Positions 1 through 12,251 of a stretch of 64,000 bases of DNA are shown piece by piece; position 1 is the first letter of the stretch, and each line of letters opens with the position of its first letter. The DNA comes from Epiperipatus broadwayi (Eukaryota; Onychophora; Udeonychophora; Euonychophora; Peripatidae), in assembly GCA_028023455.1 (NCBI GenBank), contig JAQFVV010006470.1, positions 460,001-524,000 on the forward strand, written 5' to 3'. The notes beneath the pieces were generated by a model that was not told the origin of the DNA, made no database searches, and saw only the letters and a list, made by a program, of their open reading frames with translations. Position numbers and translations under genes: made by a program.

Positions 1-1633
1 CCCCTAACTTCAATAGGTTTTACAAACATATGGTAGTCCAAATGATCCTCTGTTCTATGCACAATAATATCTAAATATTTCACTTCCTGTAATGCATCTT
101 CCCAATTTATCATAATATTTAAACTGGTAGCCTCATGAATACTACTTTGAATCTCCAAAATGATATTTTCAGGAGCCACGATAAATATATCATCTACATA
201 TCTAGGGTAGATAATATCTGGTACAGAGTTAATAAATGTAGAAATAATACTACGCTCAAAATGGTCTAAAACTATACTAGAAAGAATTCCACTAAGAGGA
301 AGTCCCATAAACCAACCATTCATCATTTGAAAACAAGAATCTTTAAATGTAGCCACTAAATTTTCATCCAGCCAAGTCAAAAATCCAACAATAAAGTCTA
401 CTTTATTAGATGGAAAGACTTTATCAAGTAAAGATAACTTGACTATATCTATTGACTGCTTACGATCAATGGACCAATACAATTCCATAACATCCAGTGC
501 TGCTAATTTAAAATTAGAATTAATTTTAGCATCTTTAATAACATCAATAAATTTAAATGATGAATTGACTATAAACAACCCAAAATCCTATAGCATCAAT
601 CAACCAACGATTAATCAAAACAGAAGTTTCAAAATAATGTACACTACCAAAATCCATCATTAAACATAAAGGCCTATCTCGTTTATGTAATTTAACATTT
701 TCAAAATTTCTCGGAAGGGATGATGCAGACGGGTAAACTTTAAAATACTCTAATTTTGTTAATGCTTTCTGTTTCTCTTTACGTAAAACACTAGCAATAA
801 ATTTCTCGTGATTAAGCTTACAATTAAAACCTTCAATCTTTTTAAACTTACATTTATCAATTTGCATAAAAATTTTATCCACAAATTCCTCCTTTTTCAT
901 CAAAACAAACCTATTCCCCTTATCTTCTTTCATGCAAACAACATCATGCTCACACATAAATTGTTTTGTATGCAATATGCACTTATTCCAATTTAAATTA
1001 TTATTGTTCAGATTTCTATTATTAATAATCTTCACTATATTACCAACACAAACATCTCTAAGGGTATTATTTAATAATGAAGCTTCAACATCCGCAATCA
1101 GCTCAATCTTCGGCTTTGCCCATTGACCTCCAATAAATTTAGGACCTCTTTTCTAAAACAGACTTAACATCCTCTGGAATATTTACACCAGACAGATTCA
1201 CAAATTTGTTTTCAACTGCAGATGGTAAAACAATATTTTGCTTATATGCAAGAAACTTAAGTTTTAACTCAAATCTTTTAACAAGCATATCCTCATTCTT
1301 CATAAATTTGTTCAAAATAAATTGTGGAATAATACCACATACAGAAATAATAGACCATCTTCTTTTCTCCCTATGTAATGCCCTCTTACAACCTTTAATA
1401 ATTGATGCGAGCAGTTGGCACTGCAATTGCATCTTGATTTTATCAAAATTATAAATAGATCTATCAATTTTAACTCTGCAACAGTTCGGGACTATCTTGA
1501 ATTCTTCACACTTTTTCAAAAACGTTATACATTGTTGAAATATATTAATAGACAAACCGATACAGAATACTTGCTTATTATATATAAAATAAATAATGAA
1601 AAGAATGCATGTATATACTTCAACAAAAATCAA
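1..1633 (-). pseudogene. Penelope-like element reverse transcriptase (C-terminus beyond left edge)
   Basis: Read on the minus strand, this encodes the RT of a Penelope-like retroelement. The N-terminal part (1633 to about 1150) ends in a PLE-like block reading VNLSGVNIPEDVKSVLEK. A one-base shift near 1150 moves the frame; it continues KFIGGQWAKPKIELIADVEAS and then KEDKGNRFVLM near 930, the counterpart of the ADKG block in other PLEs. Further left the frame breaks again, but RT motifs remain: FMGLPLSGILSSIVLDHFE (about 330-270) and the catalytic YVDD in YPRYVDDIFIVAPE (about 215-170). The GIY-YIG endonuclease, if present, lies outside the window. At least two frame breaks mean this copy is dead. 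Family assignment is from motif recognition and has not been tested by alignment. Confidence 0.8.
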
Positions 1634-1953
1634 TAAATTAAAAATTAACTGTGATAAAACACAGTTGCTGAAGCTTTAAAAAATAAAATTATAACAATAA
1701 AGTTGAGCGCTTTTGGGGGACTTAAGCCTCCATAATCATAGCTCAATACAAAATAAATACAAAATATAAACACTTATTCATAAGCAAAATGCGTATCTCA
1801 AATAAGATGTAAACTAAATCTATATAAATAAATCTAAATAAATTTATCCCCACTGGCAATTTAGACTCAAACGGATACGGAATATTTTTTCCAAAATGTA
1901 GCCAAACAGGTTCAAACACTGTAGACTCATTTTTGACCAGTTTATCATGTTGA
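1634..1953. other. AT-rich spacer between PLE and gypsy remnants
   Basis: No gene is supported. A 72-codon minus-strand frame here follows the truncated integrase but shows no recognisable motif. Confidence 0.4.
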
Positions 1954-2480
1954 CTATTCATGAGGCTGAAATAAATGCCCCAACTCCCTCATAATCCATT
2001 CACATGGATTAGACTGAGGGTTACGTATCATCGTAAGTATATGTCTTATCCCACGCCTGTCCATCCATTTCTTCCATTTGCCAGATATAAAGGGTGTTCC
2101 ATGATCTGACAGAATTTTTTCTGGAATTCCTACAGACTTAAAGTATTGTTGCTCCAAAACTAGAATAGTTTGTCTTGCGTTAGCTTGAGCTACTGGATAT
2201 GTCACTACCAGCTTTGAAAACACATCATATGTCACAATGAGATATTTCATTTTATTGAAAGGAGGCAGAGGTTCATAGAAGTTTATCTCTAGTAAGCTGT
2301 TAGGGAGTTGGGAATATACAGGTTGCAGTCACCCCACTCCTGATGTGTTAGCAGGCTTGTTTGCTGAACCTATGGTGCATTTACGAATCATGTCCACAAT
2401 ATTGGCATTCATTTTTGGCCAGTAAAACCAATGACTCAGCCATCCTTCCACTTTATTTTCCCCATAATATCCATATGTGT
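1954..2480 (-). pseudogene. gypsy-like integrase remnant
   Basis: The upstream part (about 2460-2300, broken by a stop) reads WLSHWFYWPKMNANIVDMIRKC, like the integrase zinc-binding region. The 98-codon frame 2250-1954 carries the core: VTYDVFSKLVV (catalytic D), ILSDHGTPFISGKW (second D) and NPQSNPCEWIMRELGHLF, the usual HPQSNPxERxxRELG block with the catalytic Glu position read as E. The C-terminal domain is absent, giving the 3' truncation of the element. Confidence 0.8.
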
Positions 2481-2850
2481 TATGTGCATATTTAATTATT
2501 TGCTTTCTTATGGCAACCAGAGAATAATGTGTGTTTTTTCATAATACACGCTCAAGTGCCCTCCCTTTAAACAACAGTGATTTCAGTCCCTCCACAGCTG
2601 ATTATTGGCTGTTTTCATTACAGGCTGATTGCATAAATAATCCATTATTAGTCTGCTATCATTATTTCCCTCTTGCTGCTCCTTTAATCTATGTAAATCA
2701 TCTGCTATCCCATTTGTTTTATATATTTTGGTGGGAGCTAAATACGCTCTGTTAACTCAAGTTTTGTTCTTCAGCTATCGGATATTGACTTAAAGTGTCT
2801 GCCACAATATTCTCCTTGCCATAACAGTAAGCCACTTCATAATTAAATTC

Positions 2851-3186
2851 CTACAGGAACAAGCTCCACCTTATTAGCCTGCTATTATTCAAGAAGATGT
2901 GATTAATAAATTTGAGGCTCTTATGGTCAGTGATTACTACCACTTCAGAGCCTACCAAATACTGAAAGAATTTCTTGAGTGCCCACACAATAGCCAGAGC
3001 TTCTTTCTCAGTTACAGTGTAGTTCCCTTCAGGTCCCTTTAGTAAATTGCTAATGAAACAAAGAACTCTGTACTGTCCCTTTTTCTGCATCTGAAATATT
3101 GTAGCCTCCAATCCAATCCTGCTGCTGTCTGTTTGTACAAAGAATTGTTTGTCAAAATCGGGATATGACAGTGTAACCTTATTCAA
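2851..3186 (-). pseudogene. gypsy-like RNase H remnant
   Basis: A 111-codon open piece carries the RNase H signature of Ty3/gypsy pol. It has FFVQTDSSRIGLEA (first catalytic Asp in TDS), then TVTEKEALAIVWALKKF (catalytic Glu) and VVITDHKSLKF (third acidic residue in TDH). It follows directly after RT in the minus-strand order. The piece ends in a stop soon after NNSRLIRW. This is the best-preserved domain of the element. Confidence 0.82.
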
Positions 3187-3189
3187 AAA

Positions 3190-3970
3190 ATCCTGCCTTC
3201 ACACTCTGAAAACTATGCTCATGCTGTTTATTTCATACCCATGACTTCCCTTTTCTTAATAGCTGCAGTAATGGCTCCATGTCAATTGAAAATTTTCTAT
3301 AAAATCGATTATAGAAATTACTTAGTCTGAGAAAAGTTTTAATATTTTTTTATTGCGGGGGGTGGGAAATTCCTGTATTGCTCGGATTTTTTCAGGATTA
3401 GGTAATATTCCTCTTTCTGTAATCATATGACCTAAAAACATGACCTTGTCAGTCATTATCTTACTCTTATTTAAATTAATTCAAATCTCCTTTCTCTCAC
3501 ACTCTGCCACCAACATTTCAAAATGTGCAAAGTACTTATCTATACTTTCCAAAGCCACTATGATGTCCACATACATTGTAACTAAATTTTTAATATAATC
3601 TGACAATACCTGATACAGACATTGTATAAGCCCCACCCCACTATTTTTTAGCCCAAAGGGAATCCAGTTAAAATTATGTGCATGTCTGTTATATTTAAAT
3701 GCCATATCCTCTGGATGAAGTTTGACTTGCTAGAAGCTGGCAGTTAAGTAGATCATCAAAAATATTTTATTTTGAAATTTCAATAACAATTTGCCCATAG
3801 GCAGCAGAACATTAGTATCAGCTATTGTTATCTTATTTAACTACCATGCATCCAAGCACAAACGAATTGATCCATCCTTTTTTTTACAGTTACAATGGGG
3901 TTATTGAAAGGAGATGAATATTTAGATATAATTCCCCATTTAAGCATTTGTGTATCTGTTCTTCTACTTG
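3190..3970 (-). pseudogene. gypsy-like reverse transcriptase remnant
   Basis: Minus-strand RT blocks are scattered through several frames. One is WIPFGLKNSG near 3665-3640, matching the MPFGLKNA motif. The catalytic block near 3575-3550 reads MYVDIIVALES where YVDD would be expected, so the second catalytic aspartate is gone. The longest single frame is 3705-3481. Many stops interrupt the rest, so no functional enzyme is encoded. Confidence 0.7.
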
Positions 3971-4538
3971 ACATTTATGTTGATGAGGTATGGGCTATGC
4001 ATAAGCTTGATGTGGTGGGTCTTTTATAAGCCTTATCCTGTATTCATACTCTTAAATTAGTCCAGGAACCTTTGAAAATACACTTTCATATCTATTGAAT
4101 ATTTTTTCCAGTTGGTCTCTTTGATTATCATTTATGCATCTTGACTCATTCACCTTTTCCCCTATCTCTATTTCCATTACTGCACATTGTGTATCACTCT
4201 GTTTATTTACCTCACCCTTTTGGTGTTTTTTAAATGGAATTATTACATTTGTTTATTTCTGCCAACTTCGTTTATAATCCAATACACAGCCTGTTTTGTA
4301 CATAAAATCTGAGCCTAATATGACCTCATAAATGATACCCTCCAAAATCAACAGCATGTGCATATATATATTCTCCCTCTGCCATGTGTAAGTTCACCCA
4401 AGCCTGTTTGGATGACAACTTTGCCTTCTTACCATTAGCCAACAAAACATATACTGTTTTAATGGCAATATTTTAATTTCTGAGTCAATGTCACTTATTT
4501 TTTAAACATTTCCTGTGACCTTACCAATACCCGACTCT

Positions 4539-5292
4539 TCAAATTGAACAATGCACTAGTTGCAATCCCCCTACCTTTATCTCTATCTTTGGACAGCTCT
4601 GACGTGCCATTATGGACATGCTCTCTTCTCCAGTACATCCAAAATTTGCTACTTGCATACAATCAACTTCTGTATTTTCATCCTCATCCTGACCATCCAC
4701 CATGCCCCTATTGTTGTCCAATGCCAGTAATATTTCAGCCATCTGCTCTACCATTTGCTTGCCAATCATTATTTGTTCAACATTTCCAGGTAAACCACAC
4801 CTAACTATATGCATAATATGCTGCTCCGATAATTTGTATGCTGAGATTAATCTAAATTTCACTACTTGTCTATGAAAAAAATGTAACAAATAACTCACCC
4901 ATCTGCCACCTGTCCAGCTCTACTTGAAACTGAATCTTTTCCTGTGGCTCCTCCCTCCAACAGTTTGCCAACAATGAACACTTGTATTCATCGAACATTT
5001 CCAGTTTTACATATAATGAATTCCACCAGAGCTGAGCTTCTCCCTGTATATGACTGCAAGCTAAAGCAATTCTTGCTCCCTCACTTAAACTATTCAAGAT
5101 GCAATAACATTCCAAGCTCTCTAAGTGACCATTTGGATTCTCCCCTCTGTTCCCTGAGAATACATTTACTTTTAACAGCTGATTTACTGCCTCCATTTTA
5201 TGTATGTGCAGCCCTGTTTTCATATTCTCCTGTTCCCTTTCTAACACCTCTACTCTTTTTATTAATCCCACAAGCTTTATATTTTTTTCCAT
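4539..5292 (-). pseudogene. gypsy-like gag remnant
   Basis: Two overlapping minus-strand frames (5292-4870 and 4898-4539) read as one broken gag. The first opens with a charged, coiled-coil-like start (VEVLEREQENMK) and continues with a capsid-like block, HIQGEAQLWWNSLYVK, where a WW pair is typical of Ty3/gypsy capsid N-terminal domains. The second continues HIVRCGLPGNVEQIMIGKQM. The frame change near 4880 disrupts the protein. No CCHC zinc knuckle is visible. The call rests on order within the element as much as on sequence. Confidence 0.6.
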
Positions 5293-6669
5293 TTTGAAAA
5301 CATATATTTTATTTTTTTATTTTTTTTGAAACTAGCGCTTACGTTAAACTAAATTTACTATACAACTTACTTATTTATTTTTCTTACTAAGACGGAAACA
5401 CCCACTGACTCTACCCCTTTTGTCCACTTTTTATCCGATCTTAATGCTTCAGCTCCACCCATAATACACAATTGTCTCTGACTTTACAGAATGATTTGTT
5501 TTGATTAACATAAATAGCATAAATGTCAAATCTCTTTTCACTAAAGAAAAAAGTTTTCGGTCAATTCTTTTTTTTTAAATTAAAACACTTTCACATACAT
5601 AATTTAGCTTTTGTATATAATTTCTTTTAAATAATAAACAAAGTATTTAATTAACTGTCATTTTTGACAAGTTTGGACCATGTTGGTCATGCCATTGTAC
5701 CAGGTTTGAATATGTGTCGATCAAAACACCAGTCTCCTAGGCAGAGAAAAACATACTTGGAGAGTATGTATACCCAAATGATAGCTATAAAATACATAAC
5801 TAGCATTACATTTCCAGGATATAACTTCTTCTCGACTGTTGAGTTCACCACCAGAGTTCAAAGTACTTTTTTGTTTGTATATAAACACGGGCGCAAGCTG
5901 TCTATTCAAAGAATAAACAACACACTTTGAACAATGACCACTAACTCAATGCCTAAGTGTCCATGACTATCTCAGTTACTTGTAATCACTAACAGATTAT
6001 ACATAATTATTGGTGAAAAAAATTGTAAGAGAGATTGGTAAAAAGAATTGACTGACAAATAAAGTTTAATTTTAAAGACAATTTATTAACTAACATTTAC
6101 TAATTTTAAACATTTTATAAATCTAAAATAAAATACAGACATTTTAAATTAACATTTCTAAATTAGTTTAAATATTCTTGTAGATTTTAATAATAGAACA
6201 CTGGTACTTATCTAATATAACTAATAACACTTATATAATGGTCACACAATATTAACTCATATAGCCCTCACAAACATGCACATCAATGGTTAATTTTATG
6301 CATGCTTATAGAGTTCAAATTACTTGTCTCTGGAGGCTTTATGAATTAATGCGATGCAATGGCTATTATAAAAATAAAAATATGAATTATTATTACCTAG
6401 GATTTTGAATGTAGATGTAGAACTTCATTTTATTTGGTTACTGTTTAGGTGAGAATATTTCCAGCTGGCTGGGACATTTTCTTGCTGAATTTCCTTATTA
6501 TTCGTGATTATTATTATTGTAGACAATTAGATACTGGTGGAGATTCTTTAAATTGTTACATTGGCATTATTTCACAGGCAGATCTTGCTGTTTTCATAGG
6601 ACTTTAGGCTGTGAAGAAATGTGTGTTCCCAAAAGCTGCTCAGCATTGCATTTTTTATTTCTGGATACA

Positions 6670-6753
6670 ATTAACTCAACTGATTGTCCTCTCTTGACTT
6701 AACTGACTCAATTCATTGTCCTCAATGAACTTAACTGACTCAATTGATTGTCC
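6670..6753. repeat. Short direct repeats, about 30-bp period
   Basis: Three imperfect copies of a unit containing AACTCAATTGATTGTCC-like sequence lie directly downstream (minus strand) of the TATA box. Confidence 0.6.
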
Positions 6754-6766
6754 AATAAAAAAAGGT

Positions 6767-6775
6767 CTATTTATA
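6767..6775 (-). promoter_or_regulatory. TATA box of putative gypsy LTR
   Basis: TATAAATAG on the minus strand, about 110 bases inside the putative LTR start at 6886 and pointing toward the gag frame. Confidence 0.35.
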
Positions 6776-7348
6776 CCTGTGATGTGTTGTCGTAATATCC
6801 TCCGGCAATATCTGATATCGAAATTCCACTGATAATCCTTTGACAATGTGTTTTGGAAGATTGTTTAATTAGTAATAGCCATCACAAATGTGTTGTTTTA
6901 CATTTTAATTAATAGCCATCACAGAGCATTTTTGAATTTTTAACTTTCATTTATTTCATTTTAATATTTATTATGCATACATTTTTATTTATTTACAATC
7001 ACACATATATACACACATACACAATTTCTTTTAAGATTACTTTATCTTTAATTCGAATGAAAAGACTTTTGTATTTTTTAAACTTTAAATTATATTTCAA
7101 CTAATAATAATAAACTCTTTTACTCCTACGTTTATAAAATTTTTAGTTTAACTTTTCAAACCAAAACCCTCCTCCCCCTTTTAATTAATTAATTGTAACT
7201 TTTATTTCAAACTCTTTTATGAAAGATTTTTATACTTTTGACAGCAAACTGATTTTGTTTACTAAAGAAACCTTTTTAGATTTTTATAACTTATTTATTA
7301 TTTTAATAATTTTTTAGGTAACTTATTATGTGCCAATTCAATATTGGT

Positions 7349-9538
<2,190 letters not shown>

Positions 9539-9648
9539 AATAACTGAAACCCAGGCTTATTATAAATGCACCTGTGTCTATATATGTAATATATAGGGTA
9601 TATAAGCACAGACTTTCACACTACCCACCACTCTCCAGTCTATCTAAT
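9539..9648 (+). repeat. Family B repeat, left piece (split by insert)
   Basis: Starts AATAACTGAAACCCAGGC and runs to CTATCTAAT. The same sequence is continuous at 18910-19030 without an insert, which fixes the insertion point. See 12018 for the other piece. Confidence 0.85.
9640..9648. repeat. Target-site duplication, left copy
   Basis: CTATCTAAT, identical to 12018-12026. The empty site is visible in a related repeat copy near 19010-19020. Confidence 0.85.
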
Positions 9649-9761
9649 GACAATTCAAAATACAGCAAAACTCTCCAAATAGTAGTGCCATCTTGTGCTA
9701 ACAAGAGCAATCAATGGATGCCAGAAGGCTTGTGCATAAAATCCCTATCTAGTGCCTACTA

Positions 9762-9820
9762 ATCCAATATCCCCAGACTAGTTTCTGGCTTGTGGCCTTC
9801 ATCAGTGAGGAGCCTCGGAT
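9762..9820 (-). ncRNA. Type I hammerhead ribozyme (array unit 1)
   Basis: Same architecture as the copy described at 10857-10915, read on the minus strand. The core CTGATGA (9805-9799), GAAAC and GTC cleavage triplet (9778-9776) are intact. The outer stem I has one G-T wobble here (ATCCGA pairing with TTGGAT). Confidence 0.85.
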
Positions 9821-10227
9821 CTGAGAGCACTGCACCTAGATCTTAGGATCTAATGCAACCCTCCAGCATCCACCTTTTAACTCCATTTACCCACAAAACT
9901 ATGAGAATGAAATTGAAAACACTATTAATATTTTCAACCCAAGCTCAATAGCTTATATAGTCATATGGGTCTGAACTCAATTCAGTACCCATACATTTTG
10001 GTGTCTTTGGCTCTTTAACAACCATAGCCACCACTATCCTATTAGGCAGTATTGATGTTAAACCACTAAACATCACATGATCACTATCTCATACTAGCAC
10101 AATAATTGTTATTAAACAATTCAAAATACAGCAAAACTCTCCATATAGTAGTGCCATCTTGTGCTAACAAGAGCAATCAATGGATGCCAGAAGGCTTGTG
10201 CATAAAATCCCTATCTAGTGCCTACTC

Positions 10228-10286
10228 ATCCAATATCCCCAGACTAGTTTCTGGCTTGTGGCCTTCATCAGTGAGGAGCCTTGGAT
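10228..10286 (-). ncRNA. Type I hammerhead ribozyme (array unit 2)
   Basis: Exactly 466 bp from the first minus-strand copy. Core, three-base stem II, GTC triplet and both stem I helices are unchanged. Confidence 0.87.
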
Positions 10287-10856
10287 CTGAGAGCACTGCA
10301 CCTAGATCTTAGGATCTAATGCAACCCTCCAGCACCCACCTTTTAACTCTATTTAACCACAAAACTATGAGAATGAAATTGAAAACACTATTAATATTTT
10401 CAACCCAAGCTCAATAGCTTATATAGTCATATGGGTCTGAACTCGATTCAGTACCCATACATTTTGGTGTCTTTGGCTCTTTAACAACCATAGCCATTGA
10501 TTGCTCTTGTTAGCACAAGATGGCACTACTATATGGAGAGTTTTGCTGTATTTTGAATTGTTTAATAACAATTATTGTGCTAGTATGAGATAGTGATCAT
10601 GTGATGTTTAGTGGTTTAACACCAATCCTGCCTAATAGGATAGTGGTGGCTATGGTTGTTAAAGAGCCAAAGACACCAAAATGTATGGGTACTGAATTGA
10701 GTTCAGACCCATATGACTATATAAGCTATTGAGCTTGGGTTGAAAATATTAATAGTGTTTTCAATTTCATTCTCATAGTTTTGTAGTTAAATAGAGTTAA
10801 AAGGTGGGTGCTGGAGGGTTGCATTAGATCCTAAGATCTAGGTGCAGTGCTCTCAG

Positions 10857-10915
10857 ATCCAAGGCTCCTCACTGATGAAGGCCACAAGCCAGAAACTAGT
10901 CTGGGGATATTGGAT
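10857..10915 (+). ncRNA. Type I hammerhead ribozyme (array unit 3)
   Basis: Elements in order on the plus strand: outer stem I ATCCAA (10857-10862), internal loop GGC, inner stem I TCCTCA, core CTGATGA (10872-10878), stem II GGC/GCC closing a CACAA loop, GAAAC (10892-10896), a two-base loop TA in place of a real stem III, cleavage triplet GTC (10899-10901), inner stem I partner TGGGGA, internal loop TA, outer stem I partner TTGGAT (10910-10915). All invariant core bases are present. Near-absent stem III and stem I with an internal loop are the features of PLE and retrozyme hammerheads. Predicted cleavage is after C10901, which would give 466-nt monomers. Confidence 0.88.
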
Positions 10916-11322
10916 GAGTAGGCACTAGATAGGGATTTTATGCACAAGCCTTCTGGCATCCATTGATTGCTCTTGTTAGCACAAGATGGCACTACTATAT
11001 GGAGAGTTTTGCTGTATTTTGAATTGTTTAATAACAATTATTGTGCTAGTATGAGATAGTGATCATGTGATGTTTAGTGGTTTAACACCAATCCTGCCTA
11101 ATAGGATAGTGGTGGCTATGGTTGTTAAAGAGCCAAAGACACCAAAATGTATGGGTACTGAATTGAGTTCAGACCCATATGACTATATAAGCTATTGAGC
11201 TTGGGTTGAAAATATTAATAGTGTTTTCAATTTCATTCTCATAGTTTTGTGGTTAAATAGAGTTAAAAGGTGGGTGCTGGAGGGTTGCATTAGATCCTAA
11301 GATCTAGGTGCAGTGCTCTCAG

Positions 11323-11381
11323 ATCCAAGGCTCCTCACTGATGAAGGCCACAAGCCAGAAACTAGTCTGGGGATATTGGAT
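11323..11381 (+). ncRNA. Type I hammerhead ribozyme (array unit 4)
   Basis: Identical in every core and stem base to the copy 466 bp to the left. Confidence 0.88.
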
Positions 11382-11788
11382 GAGTAGGCACTAGATAGGG
11401 ATTTTATGCACAAGCCTTCTGGCATCCATTGATTGCTCTTGTTAGCACAAGATGGCACTACTATATGGAGAGTTTTGCTGTATTTTGAATTGTTTAATAA
11501 CAATTATTGTGCTAGTATGAGATAGTGATCATGTGATGTTTAGTGGTTTAACACCAATCCTGCCTAATAGGATAGTGGTGGCTATTGTTGTTAAAGAGCC
11601 AAAGACACCAAAATGTATGGGTACTCAATTGAGTTCAGACCCATATGACTATATAAGCTATTGAGATTGGGTTGAAAATATTAATAGTGTTTTCAATTTC
11701 ATTCTCATAGTTTTGTGGTTAAATAGAGTTAAAAGGTGGGTGCTGGAGGGTTGCATTAGATCCTAAGATCTAGGTGCAGTGCTCTCAG

Positions 11789-11847
11789 ATCCAAGGCTCC
11801 TCACTGATGAAGGCCACAAGCCAGAAACTAGTCTGGGGATATTGGAT
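11789..11847 (+). ncRNA. Type I hammerhead ribozyme (array unit 5)
   Basis: Third plus-strand copy, again at 466-bp spacing and with intact core, GTC triplet and stem I. Confidence 0.88.
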
Positions 11848-12017
11848 GAGTAGGCACTAGATAGGGATTTTATGCACAAGCCTTCTGGCATCCATTGATT
11901 GCTCTTGTTAGCACAAGATGGCACTACTATATGGAGAGTTTTGCTGTATTTTGAATTGTTTAATAACAATTATTGTGCTAGTATGAGATAGTGATCATGT
12001 GATGTTTATTGGTTTAA

Positions 12018-12026
12018 CTATCTAAT
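12018..12026. repeat. Target-site duplication, right copy
   Basis: CTATCTAAT, identical to 9640-9648. It abuts the end of the hammerhead array and the resumption of family B sequence. Confidence 0.85.
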
Positions 12027-12155
12027 AACACTGATACACTTAAGCACATATATGCTGAAAAGATAAATAATCATTAATATACATATGTCATGCTAAACCA
12101 GCAATCATCAGTTGGTCCAGATTATCATCTCCCACACATATATAGTATAAGTGCT

Positions 12156-12160
<5 letters not shown>
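12018..12160 (+). repeat. Family B repeat, right piece
   Basis: Resumes the family B sequence after the insert (AACACTGATACACTTAAGC and onward) and runs into a (TA)n tract, as in the other copies. Confidence 0.85.

Positions 12161-12248
<88 letters not shown>
12159..12248. repeat. (TA)n microsatellite within family B
   Basis: Two TA runs separated by TGCTCA. An internal TA tract at this position is shared by family B copies. Confidence 0.97.

Positions 12249-12251
<3 letters not shown>

Larger units (their letters stand above)
1954..5292 (-). mobile_element. Ty3/gypsy-like LTR retrotransposon, decayed coding region
   Basis: The minus-strand order gag, (protease), RT, RNase H, integrase is that of Ty3/gypsy elements. 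Each domain survives as short open pieces separated by stops and frameshifts, so the copy is inactive. The integrase stops shortly after its last DDE-region block and no 3' LTR is visible to the left, so the 3' end is lost. A possible 5' LTR promoter lies to the right, near 6770. Confidence 0.82.
5293..6890 (-). other. Possible gypsy leader and 5' LTR region
   Basis: No protein gene is supported. On the minus strand a sequence starting TGTGATGGC near 6886 (repeated near 6923) is followed by a TATAAATAG box, an AATAAA about 110 bases further and a block ending TGTAACA near 6550. That is the order of an LTR (TG...CA with U3-R-U5), but no second LTR exists in the window to confirm it and no clear primer-binding site was found. 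Confidence 0.3.
9649..12017. mobile_element. Retrozyme-like hammerhead ribozyme tandem array
   Basis: This 2369-bp insert interrupts a family B repeat and is flanked by a perfect 9-bp duplication, CTATCTAAT (9640-9648 and 12018-12026). It is built only of 466-bp units, about 1.8 in plus orientation (9649-10496) and about 3.3 in minus orientation (10497-12017). Each complete unit carries one type I hammerhead ribozyme; there are five in all. Neighbouring units are nearly identical, differing by scattered single bases. Tandem 100s-of-bp units with a hammerhead, no protein and target-site duplication are the described architecture of animal retrozymes, non-autonomous elements thought to be copied by PLE machinery through circular RNA. 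A 68-codon frame recurring on the strand opposite the ribozyme is probably incidental. Retrozyme identity is inference; repeats, ribozyme cores and duplication are seen directly. Confidence 0.85.

Noticed and set aside
9574-11969. Repeated 68-codon open frames in the 466-bp units
   Set aside because: They lie on the strand opposite the hammerheads, have no known motif, and are identical only because the units are. The ribozyme explains the conservation better.
9649-12017. CRISPR array
   Set aside because: Repeats are 466 bp and contiguous without short spacers, in a eukaryotic context.
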